This document shows positions 44,456 through 53,992 of a DNA stretch of 64,000 nt, in pieces. Both the position numbers and the translations under genes were made by a program. The DNA is from Pyrococcus sp. ST04 (GTDB lineage Archaea; Methanobacteriota_B; Thermococci; Thermococcales; Thermococcaceae), in NCBI RefSeq assembly GCF_000263735.1, contig NC_017946.1, positions 165,348-229,347 on the forward strand, given 5' to 3'. Within the stretch, counting starts at the first letter, position 1, and each line of letters begins with the position of its first letter. The notes beneath the pieces were generated by a model. It searched no databases, was not told the DNA's origin, and was given only the letters and a program-made list of their open reading frames with translations.

Positions 44456-45226
44456 TCAGAGCTCTATAATTGTAAAATCTTTCGCAACCTTCCCCTTAAT
44501 TCCAGAATCCTTAACCTTCTTCTCGAGAACTTCATGCGGATAATTAGTATGACTTATATGAGCAAATACAGTATACTCAGCTCTAACCTTTTTTGCCAAC
44601 TCTATAGAATCCTTAACACCGAGATGAACCCCTGGAATTGATTCTTTTTTAGTCATCTCAGAAATTAATAGATCCACACCCTCTAGAAGATCTATAACTT
44701 TTTCATCCCTCAATATCTCGGGGCCTGTATCCCCAGTTATTCCTATTCTAACTCCATTAATTTCTACTAGGTAACCTCCAGCCATTTCTATTGAATGAGG
44801 CACTGGAAAGTGTACTACTCTTGCCTTTCCAATCTTATATTCCTTCCAGAACTCCAGTACGTTGTACCTCCAACTATACCCTCTAGGCACTTCCTCACCA
44901 AACGCAATTTTCGCCAGATCCTTGGCAACCTTTATTCCCAATTCATTGGAACTAATGCTGACTTCCTTGAAAATCTGAAGATCTGGAATTCCAAAAATGT
45001 GGTCAAAATGAGCATGTGTTATTAAGACTTCCTTGACTCTCTTATTAGTTCTTTCAAGATGATAGTGCAGATCTGGACTTGGATCGATGAGGATTCCTTC
45101 AAAATATACCGAAAACCTCGTTCTCCTATACATCGGATTCAATCTAGCCCTAACACAGTTCTCACACGTGCATAGAGGTTTAGGAGTGCCACTATATGAA
45201 CCAGAACCCAAGATTATAACCTTCAC
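44456..45226 (-). CDS. Metallo-beta-lactamase fold phosphodiesterase (PhnP-like)
   Basis: 256 residues. CTCENCVRARLNPMYRRTRF is the zinc-binding cysteine cluster that marks the PhnP-like subgroup, and HAHFDHIFGIPDLQIFKE the main metal site. GITGDTGPEILRD and VFAHISHTNYPHE complete the binuclear site. Relatives hydrolyse cyclic phosphates such as 5-phosphoribosyl 1,2-cyclic phosphate; no phosphonate operon is present, so the substrate is uncertain. Convergent with the C/D sRNA and DUF92 gene. Confidence 0.85.
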   Translation of the reverse strand: MKVIILGSGSYSGTPKPLCTCENCVRARLNPMYRRTRFSVYFEGILIDPSPDLHYHLERTNKRVKEVLITHAHFDHIFGIPDLQIFKEVSISSNELGIKVAKDLAKIAFGEEVPRGYSWRYNVLEFWKEYKIGKARVVHFPVPHSIEMAGGYLVEINGVRIGITGDTGPEILRDEKVIDLLEGVDLLISEMTKKESIPGVHLGVKDSIELAKKVRAEYTVFAHISHTNYPHEVLEKKVKDSGIKGKVAKDFTIIEL

Positions 45227-45300
45227 ACCCTTCCCCAGATTCTAGTTAAGAAAGAACACCTTTATAAACGCCACACCAATCCCCCAACTCGGGTGAGAGT

Positions 45301-45918
45301 ATGGAAGAATACTTCATATGTCCAGAATGTGGGAGTGATGACGTCGAGGTAATTAAAGAGAGGGGGAGAGAAATCACTTTAAAGTGCAATGAGTGCGGTC
45401 ACGTTTGGATAATAACCCTACCCAAGATAAGAAAGATCCCAATAATAGTGAGCAAACACGAGAGAAGCTTTAGAGAGTTCGCAGAACTTCCAGAAGGGGA
45501 GACAATTAAGGTCGGGGATGTCATAGAACTTGAAAATGATGAAGTAAGGATTCTCAGCATAGAGCTCCCAGGAGGAAAGAGAGTTAGGAAAGCCAAAGTT
45601 GAGGAGATACAAACATTATGGGGAGAGAGTCTAACATATCCAAAAGTATTTGGAGTCTCCATATATCTACCAGGAGGAATAACGCAGTCATTTAAAGTAG
45701 TTGTTAATAGAGACGAAGAATTCGTCGTAGGCGAAGTCATTGAAGTAGGAGGATACACATTCAAAGTTGAGATGATTAAAACAGAAAAGAAGCTTATGAG
45801 GAGTGGAAAAGCAAAAGCCGACAAAATAGTAAGACTAATGGGACATGCAATCCGAGGAAGAGCAAAGAGAAAGTTGAAGATATATGAAGGATATGAGTCC
45901 GTTGAATCTTCACCCTGA
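45301..45918 (+). CDS. Zinc-ribbon protein of the HVO_0476 type
   Basis: 205 residues. A zinc ribbon occupies residues 1-40 (FICPECGSDDVEVIKERGRE, then KCNECGHVW). The remainder is beta-rich with charged strands (EGETIKVGDVIELENDEVRI; GKRVRKAKVEEIQTLWGES). It fits the archaeal HVO_0476 zinc-finger family, which has no defined role; transcription- or translation-linked functions are guesses. A TATA-like CTTTATAAAC precedes it, about 38 bases upstream of the ATG. Confidence 0.75.
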   Translation: MEEYFICPECGSDDVEVIKERGREITLKCNECGHVWIITLPKIRKIPIIVSKHERSFREFAELPEGETIKVGDVIELENDEVRILSIELPGGKRVRKAKVEEIQTLWGESLTYPKVFGVSIYLPGGITQSFKVVVNRDEEFVVGEVIEVGGYTFKVEMIKTEKKLMRSGKAKADKIVRLMGHAIRGRAKRKLKIYEGYESVESSP

Positions 45919-45960
45919 AATTCAAGCAACAGAATAACTTTTTTGTTTTTCCTAAAAATT

Positions 45961-46545
45961 ATGGATATGGACTGCAAAAAAGATGTACAATATTTTCTAG
46001 CAATTCTTGGACCAGTAATTGCAATATCAGGGGTTATCATATCATACTTCATCCACAGAAGCTGGTGGAGGATAACAGAGAACGCAATAAGCGACCTAGG
46101 TAGAGTAGGGTTACCCTATAGCTGGATAATGAACGGGGGATTAATTATTGGAGGCTCAATACTGTTTATTATCTCAATAAGGATGACATTCCTTGACAAA
46201 AGAACCCCCTGGAAGATTAGCTGGTTTTTGTATTCCCTCGGAATGATGTTTTTAGTCCTAGTGGGAGCATTCCCAGAAGGGACACCTCCTCATTACTATG
46301 TCAGCTGGACCTTTTTCATCTCAACGTTCTTGGCAGTTCTTGGAACTTCAATTTCACTACTTCCTGAGAAAAGAAGACACGGAATTGTTGGTATTCTTGC
46401 ATTTGTTCTTGGAACTTCCCTTGCGATCTGGGCTATGAAATCCTTTAGAGGAGTGGCAGTTGCAGAGACGATCTCAGTAACTACCTTCATCCTCTGGCAC
46501 TATTTTGCCGTTTTAAACTGTTTTTGTTTTTGTAGAAAATTATAG
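45961..46545 (+). CDS. DUF998-family membrane protein, C-terminus possibly altered by the IS607 element
   Basis: 194 residues with six membrane helices, starting [40 protein letters not shown] near residue 40 and [20 protein letters not shown] near 105 are DUF998 signatures; the family is of unknown function. The tail after WHYFAVLN is the odd CFCFCRKL, which lies 40 bases before the transposase start. The IS607 left end may therefore have replaced the last codons. Start chosen at ATG 45961; longer starts lack a ribosome site. Confidence 0.75.
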   Translation: MDMDCKKDVQYFLAILGPVIAISGVIISYFIHRSWWRITENAISDLGRVGLPYSWIMNGGLIIGGSILFIISIRMTFLDKRTPWKISWFLYSLGMMFLVLVGAFPEGTPPHYYVSWTFFISTFLAVLGTSISLLPEKRRHGIVGILAFVLGTSLAIWAMKSFRGVAVAETISVTTFILWHYFAVLNCFCFCRKL

Positions 46546-46588
46546 GAAAAATATATGGGTGTTGTGTGTGATTGTTATTGTGGGTAGT

Positions 46589-47194
46589 ATGGAGAGGCAT
46601 TATACTTTGAAAGAGGCTTCAAAGATTCTTGGCGTTACTGTGAAGACTCTCCAGAATTGGGATAAACAGGGAAAAATTAGAGTTGTTAGAACTCCGGGCG
46701 GGAGGAGGAGAATTCCAGAGAGTGAGATCAAGAGGATTCTTGGAATCCACGAGGAGAGAAAAATCATCGGTTATGCAAGAGTGTCAAGCAGGACGCAAAA
46801 AGACGACTTGGAGCGACAAATCCAAGCAATCCAGCAATATGCGAAAGAAAAGGGCTGGAGTGTAGAAATCCTCAAGGACATTGGCTCGGGATTAAACGAG
46901 AAGAGGAAAAATTATCAAAAACTCCTCAGAATGGTGATGAATAAGGAAGTTTCGAAAGTCATTATAACATATCCAGACAGATTGACAAGGTTCGGCTTTG
47001 AAACACTCAAGACACTCTTTCAAGCCTTTGGAACCGAGATAATAGTCATCAACAAAACACAAAAAGAACCAAAAGAAGAACTCATTGAGGACTTGATAAC
47101 AATAATCTCCCACTTTGCCGGTAAATTATACGGAATGCGTTCTCACAAGTACAAAGAGGTCGTGAAGAATGCAAAACAACTCTTCAAAGAATGA
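46589..47194 (+). CDS. tnpA: IS607 transposase TnpA (serine recombinase)
   Basis: 201 residues. An N-terminal MerR-type helix-turn-helix ([20 protein letters not shown], then [18 protein letters not shown]) recognises element ends. The serine recombinase domain begins [20 protein letters not shown] with the nucleophilic Ser in GYARVSS, and has [17 protein letters not shown]. It catalyses site-relaxed integration via a circular intermediate. Start at MERHYTL avoids an unlikely hydrophobic extension. It overlaps tnpB by 26 bases. No disruption is visible, so it may be active. Confidence 0.9.
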   Translation: MERHYTLKEASKILGVTVKTLQNWDKQGKIRVVRTPGGRRRIPESEIKRILGIHEERKIIGYARVSSRTQKDDLERQIQAIQQYAKEKGWSVEILKDIGSGLNEKRKNYQKLLRMVMNKEVSKVIITYPDRLTRFGFETLKTLFQAFGTEIIVINKTQKEPKEELIEDLITIISHFAGKLYGMRSHKYKEVVKNAKQLFKE

Positions 47195-48404
47195 AACCAT
47201 CATCAGAGCATACTCAATCCCAATCCAAGCTGACGAGGTCATTCTAGAGTTCATCGAAGAATACCACAAACTGGCAAGAAAAGCACTCCAAGAAATCCTC
47301 AACGCTGAAAAATTCACGAAGGTTGAGAGAAAACAACTGCGTGACAAACTCCTTGAAAACTGGAGTTATGCAACTCACTACGTTGATTCAGCAATAAACC
47401 AAATGCTCGGTCTCGTAAAATCCTACAAGAAAAAACTCAAGAAGGGCAAGAAAGTTCGAAAGCCAAGACTGAGGAAAAAGTTCGTCTACGTGAAGTCAAC
47501 ACTCTTCACGCTTAAGGGTTCCGTGCTGAGGATAACAATAACCCCAAGGAAACACTATCTGGAAGTAAATCTGGCAAATTACCCGCATATCCTACCGTTC
47601 CTGAAGGAAGTTTTGGAGGGAAAACTCAGACTCGGCGGATTGTTCCTATTCCCCGATAGGTTAGTCCTCAACTTTGTAAAAAGTGTGGAATACTTCGAGC
47701 CGAGAGACTGGATGAGTATTGACATAAACTTGACGAACGTTACCGTCCTTGCGGGATTGACTGTGTACAGGTTTGACACCCGTGAATTGTACCACATTCA
47801 CCGTGTTTACGAGTTGAAGAGGCGGAGGGCTCAGAAGATTTCCGCTTGGAATAGGAGGTTGAGCGAAGAACTGCTGGAAAAGTATTCGAGGAGGGAGAGG
47901 AATAGGGTGAAAGACTTCCTGCACAAGCTTGCGAATAAAATCGTTGAAATTGCAAGGGAGAAGCGGATGGGCATAATCCTGGAGGATTTGAGGGGGATAA
48001 AGGAAAAGTTGAATGGTTCGAAGGAACTGAATAGGAAGCTTTCCAAGTGGAATGCTCGTGAGTTGGAGAGGTTGATTGAGTACAAGGCGAAGTGGTTTGG
48101 TGTTCCTGTCGTTTACGTTAATCCGAGGAATTCTTCCCGAGTTTGCCCCGTATGCGGGGGTCGGTTAATACCCCGAGAGGGGCGGTTGGTGGAGTGTCCT
48201 AACTGTGGGCTTGTGGAGGATAGGGATTTTGTTGCCGTGTTGAACCTTCGGATGTGGGGCGTTTGGGGTTCCCCCGAATGGGTTGGAGGTTTTGAGGGTT
48301 CACCCGATGAAGGGCTGATGAAGACCAATCCCTACGGGGTCATGGCAGTAGAAAAACAGAGAATAGGATTAAAACTCCACAAAATTACACCAAAACCCCC
48401 GTAG
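47169..48404 (+). CDS. tnpB: TnpB RNA-guided nuclease of the IS607 element
   Basis: 411 residues with an intact RuvC-like triad: Asp185 (MSIDINLTN), Glu272 ([10 protein letters not shown]) and Asp353 ([12 protein letters not shown]). A zinc finger lies between the last two ([13 protein letters not shown]). N-terminal helices (1-110) and an OB-like wedge precede RuvC. TnpB uses an omega RNA made from the element's right end to cut target-site DNA and retain the element. The last D motif DFVAVLNL departs from the common D-x-NAA-x-N, so activity is not certain. Right-end stem described under the element. Confidence 0.9.
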   Translation: MQNNSSKNETIIRAYSIPIQADEVILEFIEEYHKLARKALQEILNAEKFTKVERKQLRDKLLENWSYATHYVDSAINQMLGLVKSYKKKLKKGKKVRKPRLRKKFVYVKSTLFTLKGSVLRITITPRKHYLEVNLANYPHILPFLKEVLEGKLRLGGLFLFPDRLVLNFVKSVEYFEPRDWMSIDINLTNVTVLAGLTVYRFDTRELYHIHRVYELKRRRAQKISAWNRRLSEELLEKYSRRERNRVKDFLHKLANKIVEIAREKRMGIILEDLRGIKEKLNGSKELNRKLSKWNARELERLIEYKAKWFGVPVVYVNPRNSSRVCPVCGGRLIPREGRLVECPNCGLVEDRDFVAVLNLRMWGVWGSPEWVGGFEGSPDEGLMKTNPYGVMAVEKQRIGLKLHKITPKPP

Positions 48405-48467
48405 GGAGAACCCCATTGTACCGGAGATTAAGAAAAAGCTAAATAATATGAACACTAATTCATAAAG

Positions 48468-49166
48468 ATGAAGTGGCTTGCATGGTTAACTGTTTTCCTT
48501 GTGATACTTGGGAGCCTATTAGTGCTACTCAAGCCTTACATACCAAGAGAAAGAGGTGGCGTATCGATGACTGGGGAAAGCATAAAGCTGCCAGAACCCA
48601 GACTAAAGGGAGAAATGAGTGTTGAGGAAGCCATAGCAAAGAGAAGGAGCATAAGAAGATACAGAAACGAACCACTTACACTTGAAGAACTTTCCCAGCT
48701 TCTTTGGGCGGCTCAAGGAATAACAGAACCAAGAAGAAAGTTTAGGGCAGCTCCAAGTGCTGGGGCAACGTATCCCTTCGAGATATATGTGGTCGTTGGG
48801 AAGGTAAGCGGACTAAAGCCTGGAATATACCACTACGATCCATTTACGCATTCAATAACTTTAGTTAAGGAAGGGGATTACAGGAGAGCACTTCAAAAAG
48901 CTGCACTGAATCAGGCATGGGTGGGTAATGCGGCAATAGATATAGTTTTGGTTGCGTACTATGAGAGGACAACTAAATACTACGGTGAAAGGGGAAAAAT
49001 GTACGTCCATATGGAAGCTGGACATATAGGTCAGAATATCTACCTCCAGGCCACAGCCTTAAACTTAGGAACGGTAGCCGTAGGGGCGTTCTATGAAGAT
49101 AGGGTAGCAGAAATCCTTGGAACTGATGGGATTCCCCTATACATCTTTCCGGTGGGTAAGATATGA
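48468..49166 (+). CDS. SagB-type nitroreductase-like oxidoreductase, membrane anchored
   Basis: 232 residues. An N-terminal membrane helix (WLAWLTVFLVILGSLLVLL) is followed by an FMN-binding nitroreductase fold: MSVEEAIAKRRSIRRYRNEP, LSQLLWAAQGITEPRRKFRA APSAGATYPFE and HMEAGHIGQNIYLQATALNL. This is the SagB-type subgroup, whose bacterial members oxidise azolines in modified peptides, but archaeal members mostly stand alone. No SagC/D partner is seen. A 58-residue membrane protein gene overlaps its stop by ATGA. Confidence 0.85.
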   Translation: MKWLAWLTVFLVILGSLLVLLKPYIPRERGGVSMTGESIKLPEPRLKGEMSVEEAIAKRRSIRRYRNEPLTLEELSQLLWAAQGITEPRRKFRAAPSAGATYPFEIYVVVGKVSGLKPGIYHYDPFTHSITLVKEGDYRRALQKAALNQAWVGNAAIDIVLVAYYERTTKYYGERGKMYVHMEAGHIGQNIYLQATALNLGTVAVGAFYEDRVAEILGTDGIPLYIFPVGKI

Positions 49167-49339
49167 TAGATCATTATAACCTTGGCTACCTAACATTCGC
49201 CTTTATGAACCTAACAATGCTCTCAGGGGCACTGATCTTCCTTGCAAAAAAGAGAAAGAAGTTCTGGACATATGCCCATATAATTCTCGCAATAATAACT
49301 TACGTCCTAATGACGCTAACAATATGGGTGGTGAGGTAG
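49163..49339 (+). CDS. Small two-helix membrane protein coupled to the SagB-like gene
   Basis: A 58-residue frame that starts in an ATGA overlap with the nitroreductase stop. Sequence: MIDHYNLGYLTFAFMNLTML, a helix through SGALIFLAKKRKKFWTYA, and a second helix HIILAIITYVLMTLTIWVVR. Two membrane helices joined by a basic cytoplasmic turn; the pattern resembles DUF-type heme or quinone membrane subunits but has few histidines (two). Tight coupling suggests it is the membrane partner of the FMN enzyme. Confidence 0.7.
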   Translation: MIDHYNLGYLTFAFMNLTMLSGALIFLAKKRKKFWTYAHIILAIITYVLMTLTIWVVR

Positions 49340-49370
49340 CTTTTTATTCCAAACCTTTAGAAATCTAAAC

Positions 49371-50375
49371 ATGCTACCAGTCCCAATACTCAGAAAGCTC
49401 TTGAAGGTGCATTATAAAATAAAGAGAAGTAGGCTTGTATGGCTTGCCATAGGAGTCTCAACCCTAGCAGTTCTATTTGCAATCCTATTCATGGCTTTTG
49501 AGAACATTGACTTCTTCACGGCCTTGTATTGGGCTGTAATAACGATGTCAACGATAGGTTATGGAGATATAACACCAACCACTGAGGGAGGAAGAGTTGT
49601 CGCAATGATAGCGGCAGTAGCAGGTATCTCAAGTTTCACAGCCCTCGTATCTCTCATAGCCGAATACTTCCTAACTTCATCGCTAAGGAGGATGATGGGG
49701 ATGCACTCCGTGAAATTTAATGATCACTATGTAGTTATTGGAAAAGGGGCAGGGGTAAAGGCCTTCATCGAGGAACTAATTTCTGCAATGGATAGAGGCG
49801 AAGTGGAGAAGAGAGGAGTAGTTGTGATTGTAGAAAGTGAAGAAGAAAAGAGACAGTTAAACCTTCCAGAGGAAGTTGAGGTAATAGTGGGAGACCCAAC
49901 GGAAGAAGAAACCCTTAGAAGGGCATCTATAGAAAAAGCGAAACATGTAATAATAACTCTAGAAAACGACAGCAAGTCAGTTTTTGTCACTTTAAAGGTT
50001 AAAAGGCTCTCAAAAGCCAAAATCCATGTAGAAGCCCTTAGGGAAGAGAGTGTACCAATTCTTAAAACTGCCGGGGCTGAAAGGGTTGTTTTAAGTAGGG
50101 GGTTGGCAGGAAGACTATTGGCAAGCTCAATTTTTGAACCAGAAGTTGTTGATGTGCTCGAAGACTTAATGGCATCGAGCACGGGACATGATTTAGTAAT
50201 AATAGAGGATAGAAGGATCTGGAACAAAACGTTCAAGGAAGCAATTGAAATTCTCTCGGGAAAGATGCTCCCAATTGGATACGTAAAGGAGAGAATAAAG
50301 TTAGCCCCACCACTTGACGAGATAGTTCCGGAAGGCGCCAAGTTAATATGCATAGTGAAGCATAGCCAGCAATAA
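49371..50375 (+). CDS. Potassium channel with RCK (TrkA-N) domain
   Basis: 334 residues. Two membrane helices (WLAIGVSTLAVLFAILFMAF and VVAMIAAVAGISSFTALVSL) bracket the pore TMSTIGYGDITPTTEGG, a canonical K+ selectivity filter. RCK/TrkA-N begins VVIGKGAGVKAFIEEL and includes VIVGDPTEEETLRRASIEKA, followed by a TrkA-C-like end. It is an MthK-type ligand-gated channel. The Gly-rich GKGAGVKAF replaces the strict GxGxxG, so NAD or Ca2+ gating cannot be told. Independent gene. Confidence 0.9.
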   Translation: MLPVPILRKLLKVHYKIKRSRLVWLAIGVSTLAVLFAILFMAFENIDFFTALYWAVITMSTIGYGDITPTTEGGRVVAMIAAVAGISSFTALVSLIAEYFLTSSLRRMMGMHSVKFNDHYVVIGKGAGVKAFIEELISAMDRGEVEKRGVVVIVESEEEKRQLNLPEEVEVIVGDPTEEETLRRASIEKAKHVIITLENDSKSVFVTLKVKRLSKAKIHVEALREESVPILKTAGAERVVLSRGLAGRLLASSIFEPEVVDVLEDLMASSTGHDLVIIEDRRIWNKTFKEAIEILSGKMLPIGYVKERIKLAPPLDEIVPEGAKLICIVKHSQQ

Positions 50376-50503
50376 AAATTAGCCATGAAAATCCTTGTTT
50401 TTCCTTTTATTGCTCTTATAACAGATTTTTAGGATAATGAGAAAAGTATATAATCCCTCAACGCATACCCACCTTGAAAACTCACGCTCATAGGTGAGGT
50501 GAT

Positions 50504-52825
50504 ATGGCTAAGAAAAATAGTAACGCTGATGTTAAGGAGATAGATGAGCTTGAAGAGCTTGGTTTTGAACCAATAGAAGAAGTTGAGACAAAGAAAAAGA
50601 AAAAAGAGAAAGAAATAAGAACAATTGAGGACTTACCAGGAGTTGGTCCAGCCACTGCAGAAAAACTTAGAGAAGCAGGTTTTGACACACTCGAAGCAAT
50701 AGCAGTTGCCTCCCCAATAGAGCTGAAAGAGATTGCAGGAATAAGTGAAGGAGCAGCTATAAAGATAATACAAGCAGCGAGAAAAGCCGCGAATCTTGGA
50801 ACTTTCATGAGGGCCGATGAGTACCTTAAGAAGAGGCAGGCAATTGGTAGAATATCCACAGGGAGCAAAAGCCTAGATAAGCTCTTAGGTGGAGGAATTG
50901 AAACACAGGCAATAACCGAGGTTTTTGGTGAGTTCGGTAGTGGAAAGTGCTTTGCCAAGGATACCAAAGTTTACTATGAGAACGATACAACAATTCATTT
51001 CGAATCTATTGAAGAGATGTACAAAAAATACGCCTCAATAAATGGAGAAATACCCTTTGACACAGGCTTTGCCGTCCCTCTCAATACTGTTAGTGTCTAT
51101 ACCTTCGACCTAGAGGCCGGTGAAATCAGGCGCACAAAGGCATCCTATCTTTACCGTGAGTATGTCAGAAAGATCCTTGAGGTTCACCTATCAAAGGGCA
51201 GAGTTCTGAGGATAACTAAGCCCCATCCCGTGCTCGTCTTCCAAGATGGTCTCAAATGGACTCCTGCTGGAGAGATAAAACCAGGAGACATCGTCGTTGG
51301 CATAAGACAGCTCCCTGCAAACTCGAAGAAAATTGACGCTTCAAAAGCTTACTCTCTTGGTATGTCCACCGCAAAGGAAACCACTCCCATTCCAGAAGAA
51401 GTGCTCAATGCTGATCACGAATCAATTGCCGCGTTCATTGCAGGCTATATTGATGAAGGTGGCCATGTTACTGAGTCCAAAATAGAAATAGTTACGGAGA
51501 ATCCTGAGTTAGCGGAGAAATTAATGTTCCTCCTCAAACGCCTTGGCATCTCACCAATACTTTCCAAGAAGCTTATAGAAGATAGTGTTCACTATTACGT
51601 CTCCATTACTGGCGAGGATAGAGAGAAAATCTCAGAAATCCTCAAGAGAACCAAGCTTAAGGTTACCACACCCAACATCGAGGAGAACACTAGATATCCA
51701 CCGGCCTTGGCTAAGTATCTATCCAGACTTTCCTCCAAGTTCTGCCTCCCAAAGAAAGGGGCAGCACCTCAACTATCCACTAGAGAAGAAAATACATGGT
51801 TCGGTGAAAAGACCTTACTTCAGTTTGAGCAGTACTTCAGAGAAGTCCTCAAACTCCTTGACCGTGCAGAGAAGACCCTTCTCACTGGAGAACATCTAGA
51901 GCTTCCTTTCCCATGGACTGTCCTTAAGAAGCACGGCTTTACCGACGAGCAAATAGCAAGCTACAGCTCTAAGGGACTACCCAAGCACGAACCCGAGAGG
52001 AGTCGTGTAGTTGATGCATTGATGAAAGAAATAAACCACCACAAGAAAATCGCCAAGGAAGCTGTTGAGATTATAAAGCTCGCAAGGAAACTTGAGTTTT
52101 ACGAAGTTGTTTCAGTTAAGCTTATCGAATACAATGACTGGGTCTACGATCTCGTCGTGCCTGAAACTCACAACTTCATAGCTCCCAGTGGTCTCGTTCT
52201 CCACAACACCCAGCTCGCCCACACTTTAGCCGTTATGGTTCAGCTACCACCTGAGGAAGGTGGTCTCAACGGCTCAGTTATTTGGATAGACACCGAGAAT
52301 ACCTTTAGACCCGAAAGAATAAGGGAAATAGCAAAGAACAGAGGACTCGACCCAGATGAAGTCCTGAAGCATATTTACGTTGCAAGAGCATTCAACAGCA
52401 ATCACCAAATGCTATTAGTCCAACAGGCAGAAGATAAGATAAAGGAACTCCTCCACACAGACAAACCTGTGAAGCTTCTCATAGTTGATTCACTAACAAG
52501 CCACTTCAGAAGTGAGTACATAGGAAGAGGAGCCCTTGCAGAGAGGCAACAGAAGCTTGCTAAGCACCTAGCAGACCTGCACAGGCTTGCAAACCTCTAT
52601 GAAATAGCAGTCTTCGTAACTAACCAGGTCCAAGCAAGACCCGATGCCTTCTTTGGAGATCCAACAAGGCCAATAGGTGGACACATACTTGCTCACTCTG
52701 CAACACTTAGAATTTATTTAAGGAAAGGGAAAGGTGGAAAGAGAGTTGCAAGGCTCATAGATGCTCCACACCTTCCAGAAGGAGAAGCGGTCTTTAGAAT
52801 TACAGAAAGGGGAATAGAAGATTAG
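50504..52825 (+). CDS. radA: DNA repair and recombination protein RadA, containing an intein
   Basis: 773 residues, of which about 353 are extein. Helix-hairpin-helix [20 protein letters not shown] (about 39-60) and linker precede the RecA core. Walker A is split: FGEFGSGK ends at Lys148, then the intein runs from Cys149 to Asn568 and the extein resumes at [14 protein letters not shown]. The core continues with [35 protein letters not shown] and [20 protein letters not shown]. Splicing is required for activity. RadA is the archaeal RecA/Rad51 recombinase. The GGTGAGGTGAT ribosome site and TATA-like AGTATATAAT (50445) precede it. Confidence 0.96.
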   Translation: MAKKNSNADVKEIDELEELGFEPIEEVETKKKKKEKEIRTIEDLPGVGPATAEKLREAGFDTLEAIAVASPIELKEIAGISEGAAIKIIQAARKAANLGTFMRADEYLKKRQAIGRISTGSKSLDKLLGGGIETQAITEVFGEFGSGKCFAKDTKVYYENDTTIHFESIEEMYKKYASINGEIPFDTGFAVPLNTVSVYTFDLEAGEIRRTKASYLYREYVRKILEVHLSKGRVLRITKPHPVLVFQDGLKWTPAGEIKPGDIVVGIRQLPANSKKIDASKAYSLGMSTAKETTPIPEEVLNADHESIAAFIAGYIDEGGHVTESKIEIVTENPELAEKLMFLLKRLGISPILSKKLIEDSVHYYVSITGEDREKISEILKRTKLKVTTPNIEENTRYPPALAKYLSRLSSKFCLPKKGAAPQLSTREENTWFGEKTLLQFEQYFREVLKLLDRAEKTLLTGEHLELPFPWTVLKKHGFTDEQIASYSSKGLPKHEPERSRVVDALMKEINHHKKIAKEAVEIIKLARKLEFYEVVSVKLIEYNDWVYDLVVPETHNFIAPSGLVLHNTQLAHTLAVMVQLPPEEGGLNGSVIWIDTENTFRPERIREIAKNRGLDPDEVLKHIYVARAFNSNHQMLLVQQAEDKIKELLHTDKPVKLLIVDSLTSHFRSEYIGRGALAERQQKLAKHLADLHRLANLYEIAVFVTNQVQARPDAFFGDPTRPIGGHILAHSATLRIYLRKGKGGKRVARLIDAPHLPEGEAVFRITERGIED
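50948..52207 (+). other. RadA intein with LAGLIDADG-type endonuclease region
   Basis: 420 residues. The N-terminal splice block starts [12 protein letters not shown] with Cys1. [20 protein letters not shown] includes the block B histidine. [19 protein letters not shown] matches one LAGLIDADG helix. The C-terminal block is [22 protein letters not shown], ending His-Asn before Thr of the extein. Only one clear LAGLIDADG helix is visible, so the endonuclease may be decayed. The insertion site, inside Walker A, is the known RadA-a site. Confidence 0.95.
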
Positions 52826-52915
52826 AGTCTAAACTCCCTGGCTTTTCTCTTCATTCTCCATTCTTCAAATCTCCTTATAAATGGACATCTAGACCTCCAC
52901 AACATTATTAACTCT

Positions 52916-53986
52916 TTAATCTTTCCCAATTTCTCCCCTCCTCCTCAATTCTTCCTCATATATTGTCCACAGAGCAACAAGGGTTGCCGGAATTCCATGC
53001 TCGGTAGCAAACGTCATATATGGAGCCAAATCAACAACATAATCCGCAAATCTGAATAAGCCAACGGGAATACCTTCCCTCGAGCCTATGAATACAACAA
53101 CTTCTTTAGCGTAATACATGTCCTTAGCAAGCTTCTCTTTCACTTCATTGAGTGTTGGCCCCTTGGGGTCTGTTATTATAACAAGCCTCCTGTTCCTCCT
53201 CTTATCTCTTATAACCTGATACAGGTCCCAAACAGTCACAGGAACCTTTTCAACTTCCCAAGGATATGCTTCCTTTTGAATCTGATATCTACTCTCCTGT
53301 CCCTCCTTCACGCCCCTGATAAAAGCCATAAGTTCATACGCATTCATCTTTTCTTTTGGTGCTATAATCAACTCTTTGATCTCAAAAGCCTGCGCAGCCC
53401 TACCAATCTTCTCACCAAAAGCCCTCGCAGTTTTGTAGTCTCCCCAATAAGGCATCTGAACTACAGTTAGCTTCCTAAATAGCTTCCTACAGTCCGGCTT
53501 ATCCTTTGTGTATTTCTTCCACTTCATGTACTCCTCTCCGGGGATTACGGAGATGTAAGCCCTATCTCCAATTATCTCCACCTGAACGACTTTGTCAGGA
53601 TAGCTCAGGTTAACTTCAACGTTCTTAAGATCCTTTATCCTTGCTCCAAGAACGACATTCACGTCCACACTCGAAAAGTCTTTCTTTCCTCTCTTCTTTG
53701 TTCTAACGGCGAAGCTCTCACCATCTTTTATGTGCTTAACTATCTCCTCCGCAGCATTTTTTATATCCTCTAACGTTGCCGGGACCTCGATCAAAACTGG
53801 GTAAACTTTCTCAACCTCAGGTACATCTAATATTTTCTCCAATGCTCCCTCCTCATCACTCTCAACGAGAACTATTCCAGGATACCCCTCAGGAGCTATG
53901 ACAACCTTGGCATTTGGAAGAACCTCTTTGATGTAGTTCCCGGCAACGGCCTCCATATCCATCTGTGTCTTGACTATGAACTTCAT
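52916..53986 (-). CDS. THUMP-containing SPOUT-like RNA methyltransferase (COG1818-type)
   Basis: 356 residues. It begins MKFIVKTQMDMEAVAGNYIK; a THUMP-like region spans about 60-150 (GESFAVRTKKRGKKDFSSVD, then VNVVLGARIKDLKNVEVNLS). The C-terminal part resembles a SPOUT fold, with VVFIGSREGIPVGLFRFADY and VVDLAPYMTFATEHGIPATL. It is the last gene of an operon with ArcS and a coiled-coil protein. A tRNA or rRNA substrate is inferred from domains and context. Confidence 0.8.
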   Translation of the reverse strand: MKFIVKTQMDMEAVAGNYIKEVLPNAKVVIAPEGYPGIVLVESDEEGALEKILDVPEVEKVYPVLIEVPATLEDIKNAAEEIVKHIKDGESFAVRTKKRGKKDFSSVDVNVVLGARIKDLKNVEVNLSYPDKVVQVEIIGDRAYISVIPGEEYMKWKKYTKDKPDCRKLFRKLTVVQMPYWGDYKTARAFGEKIGRAAQAFEIKELIIAPKEKMNAYELMAFIRGVKEGQESRYQIQKEAYPWEVEKVPVTVWDLYQVIRDKRRNRRLVIITDPKGPTLNEVKEKLAKDMYYAKEVVVFIGSREGIPVGLFRFADYVVDLAPYMTFATEHGIPATLVALWTIYEEELRRRGEIGKD

Positions 53987-53992
53987 TCACCA

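Larger units (their letters stand above)
46550..48415 (+). mobile_element. IS607-family insertion sequence (tnpA + tnpB)
   Basis: The element contains a MerR-headed serine recombinase and TnpB, the defining pair of IS607. The ends are not marked by inverted repeats, as expected. Near the right end, CCCTACGGGG (48331-48340) can pair with CCCCCGTAGGG (48397-48407), a stem of the kind that closes TnpB-associated omega RNAs. Left edge estimated from the break after the DUF998 gene, right edge from this stem. Confidence 0.8.

Noticed and set aside
48468-49166. Azoline-peptide (SagBCD) biosynthesis cluster
   Set aside because: No YcaO or cyclodehydratase and no precursor peptide are present around the SagB-like gene.
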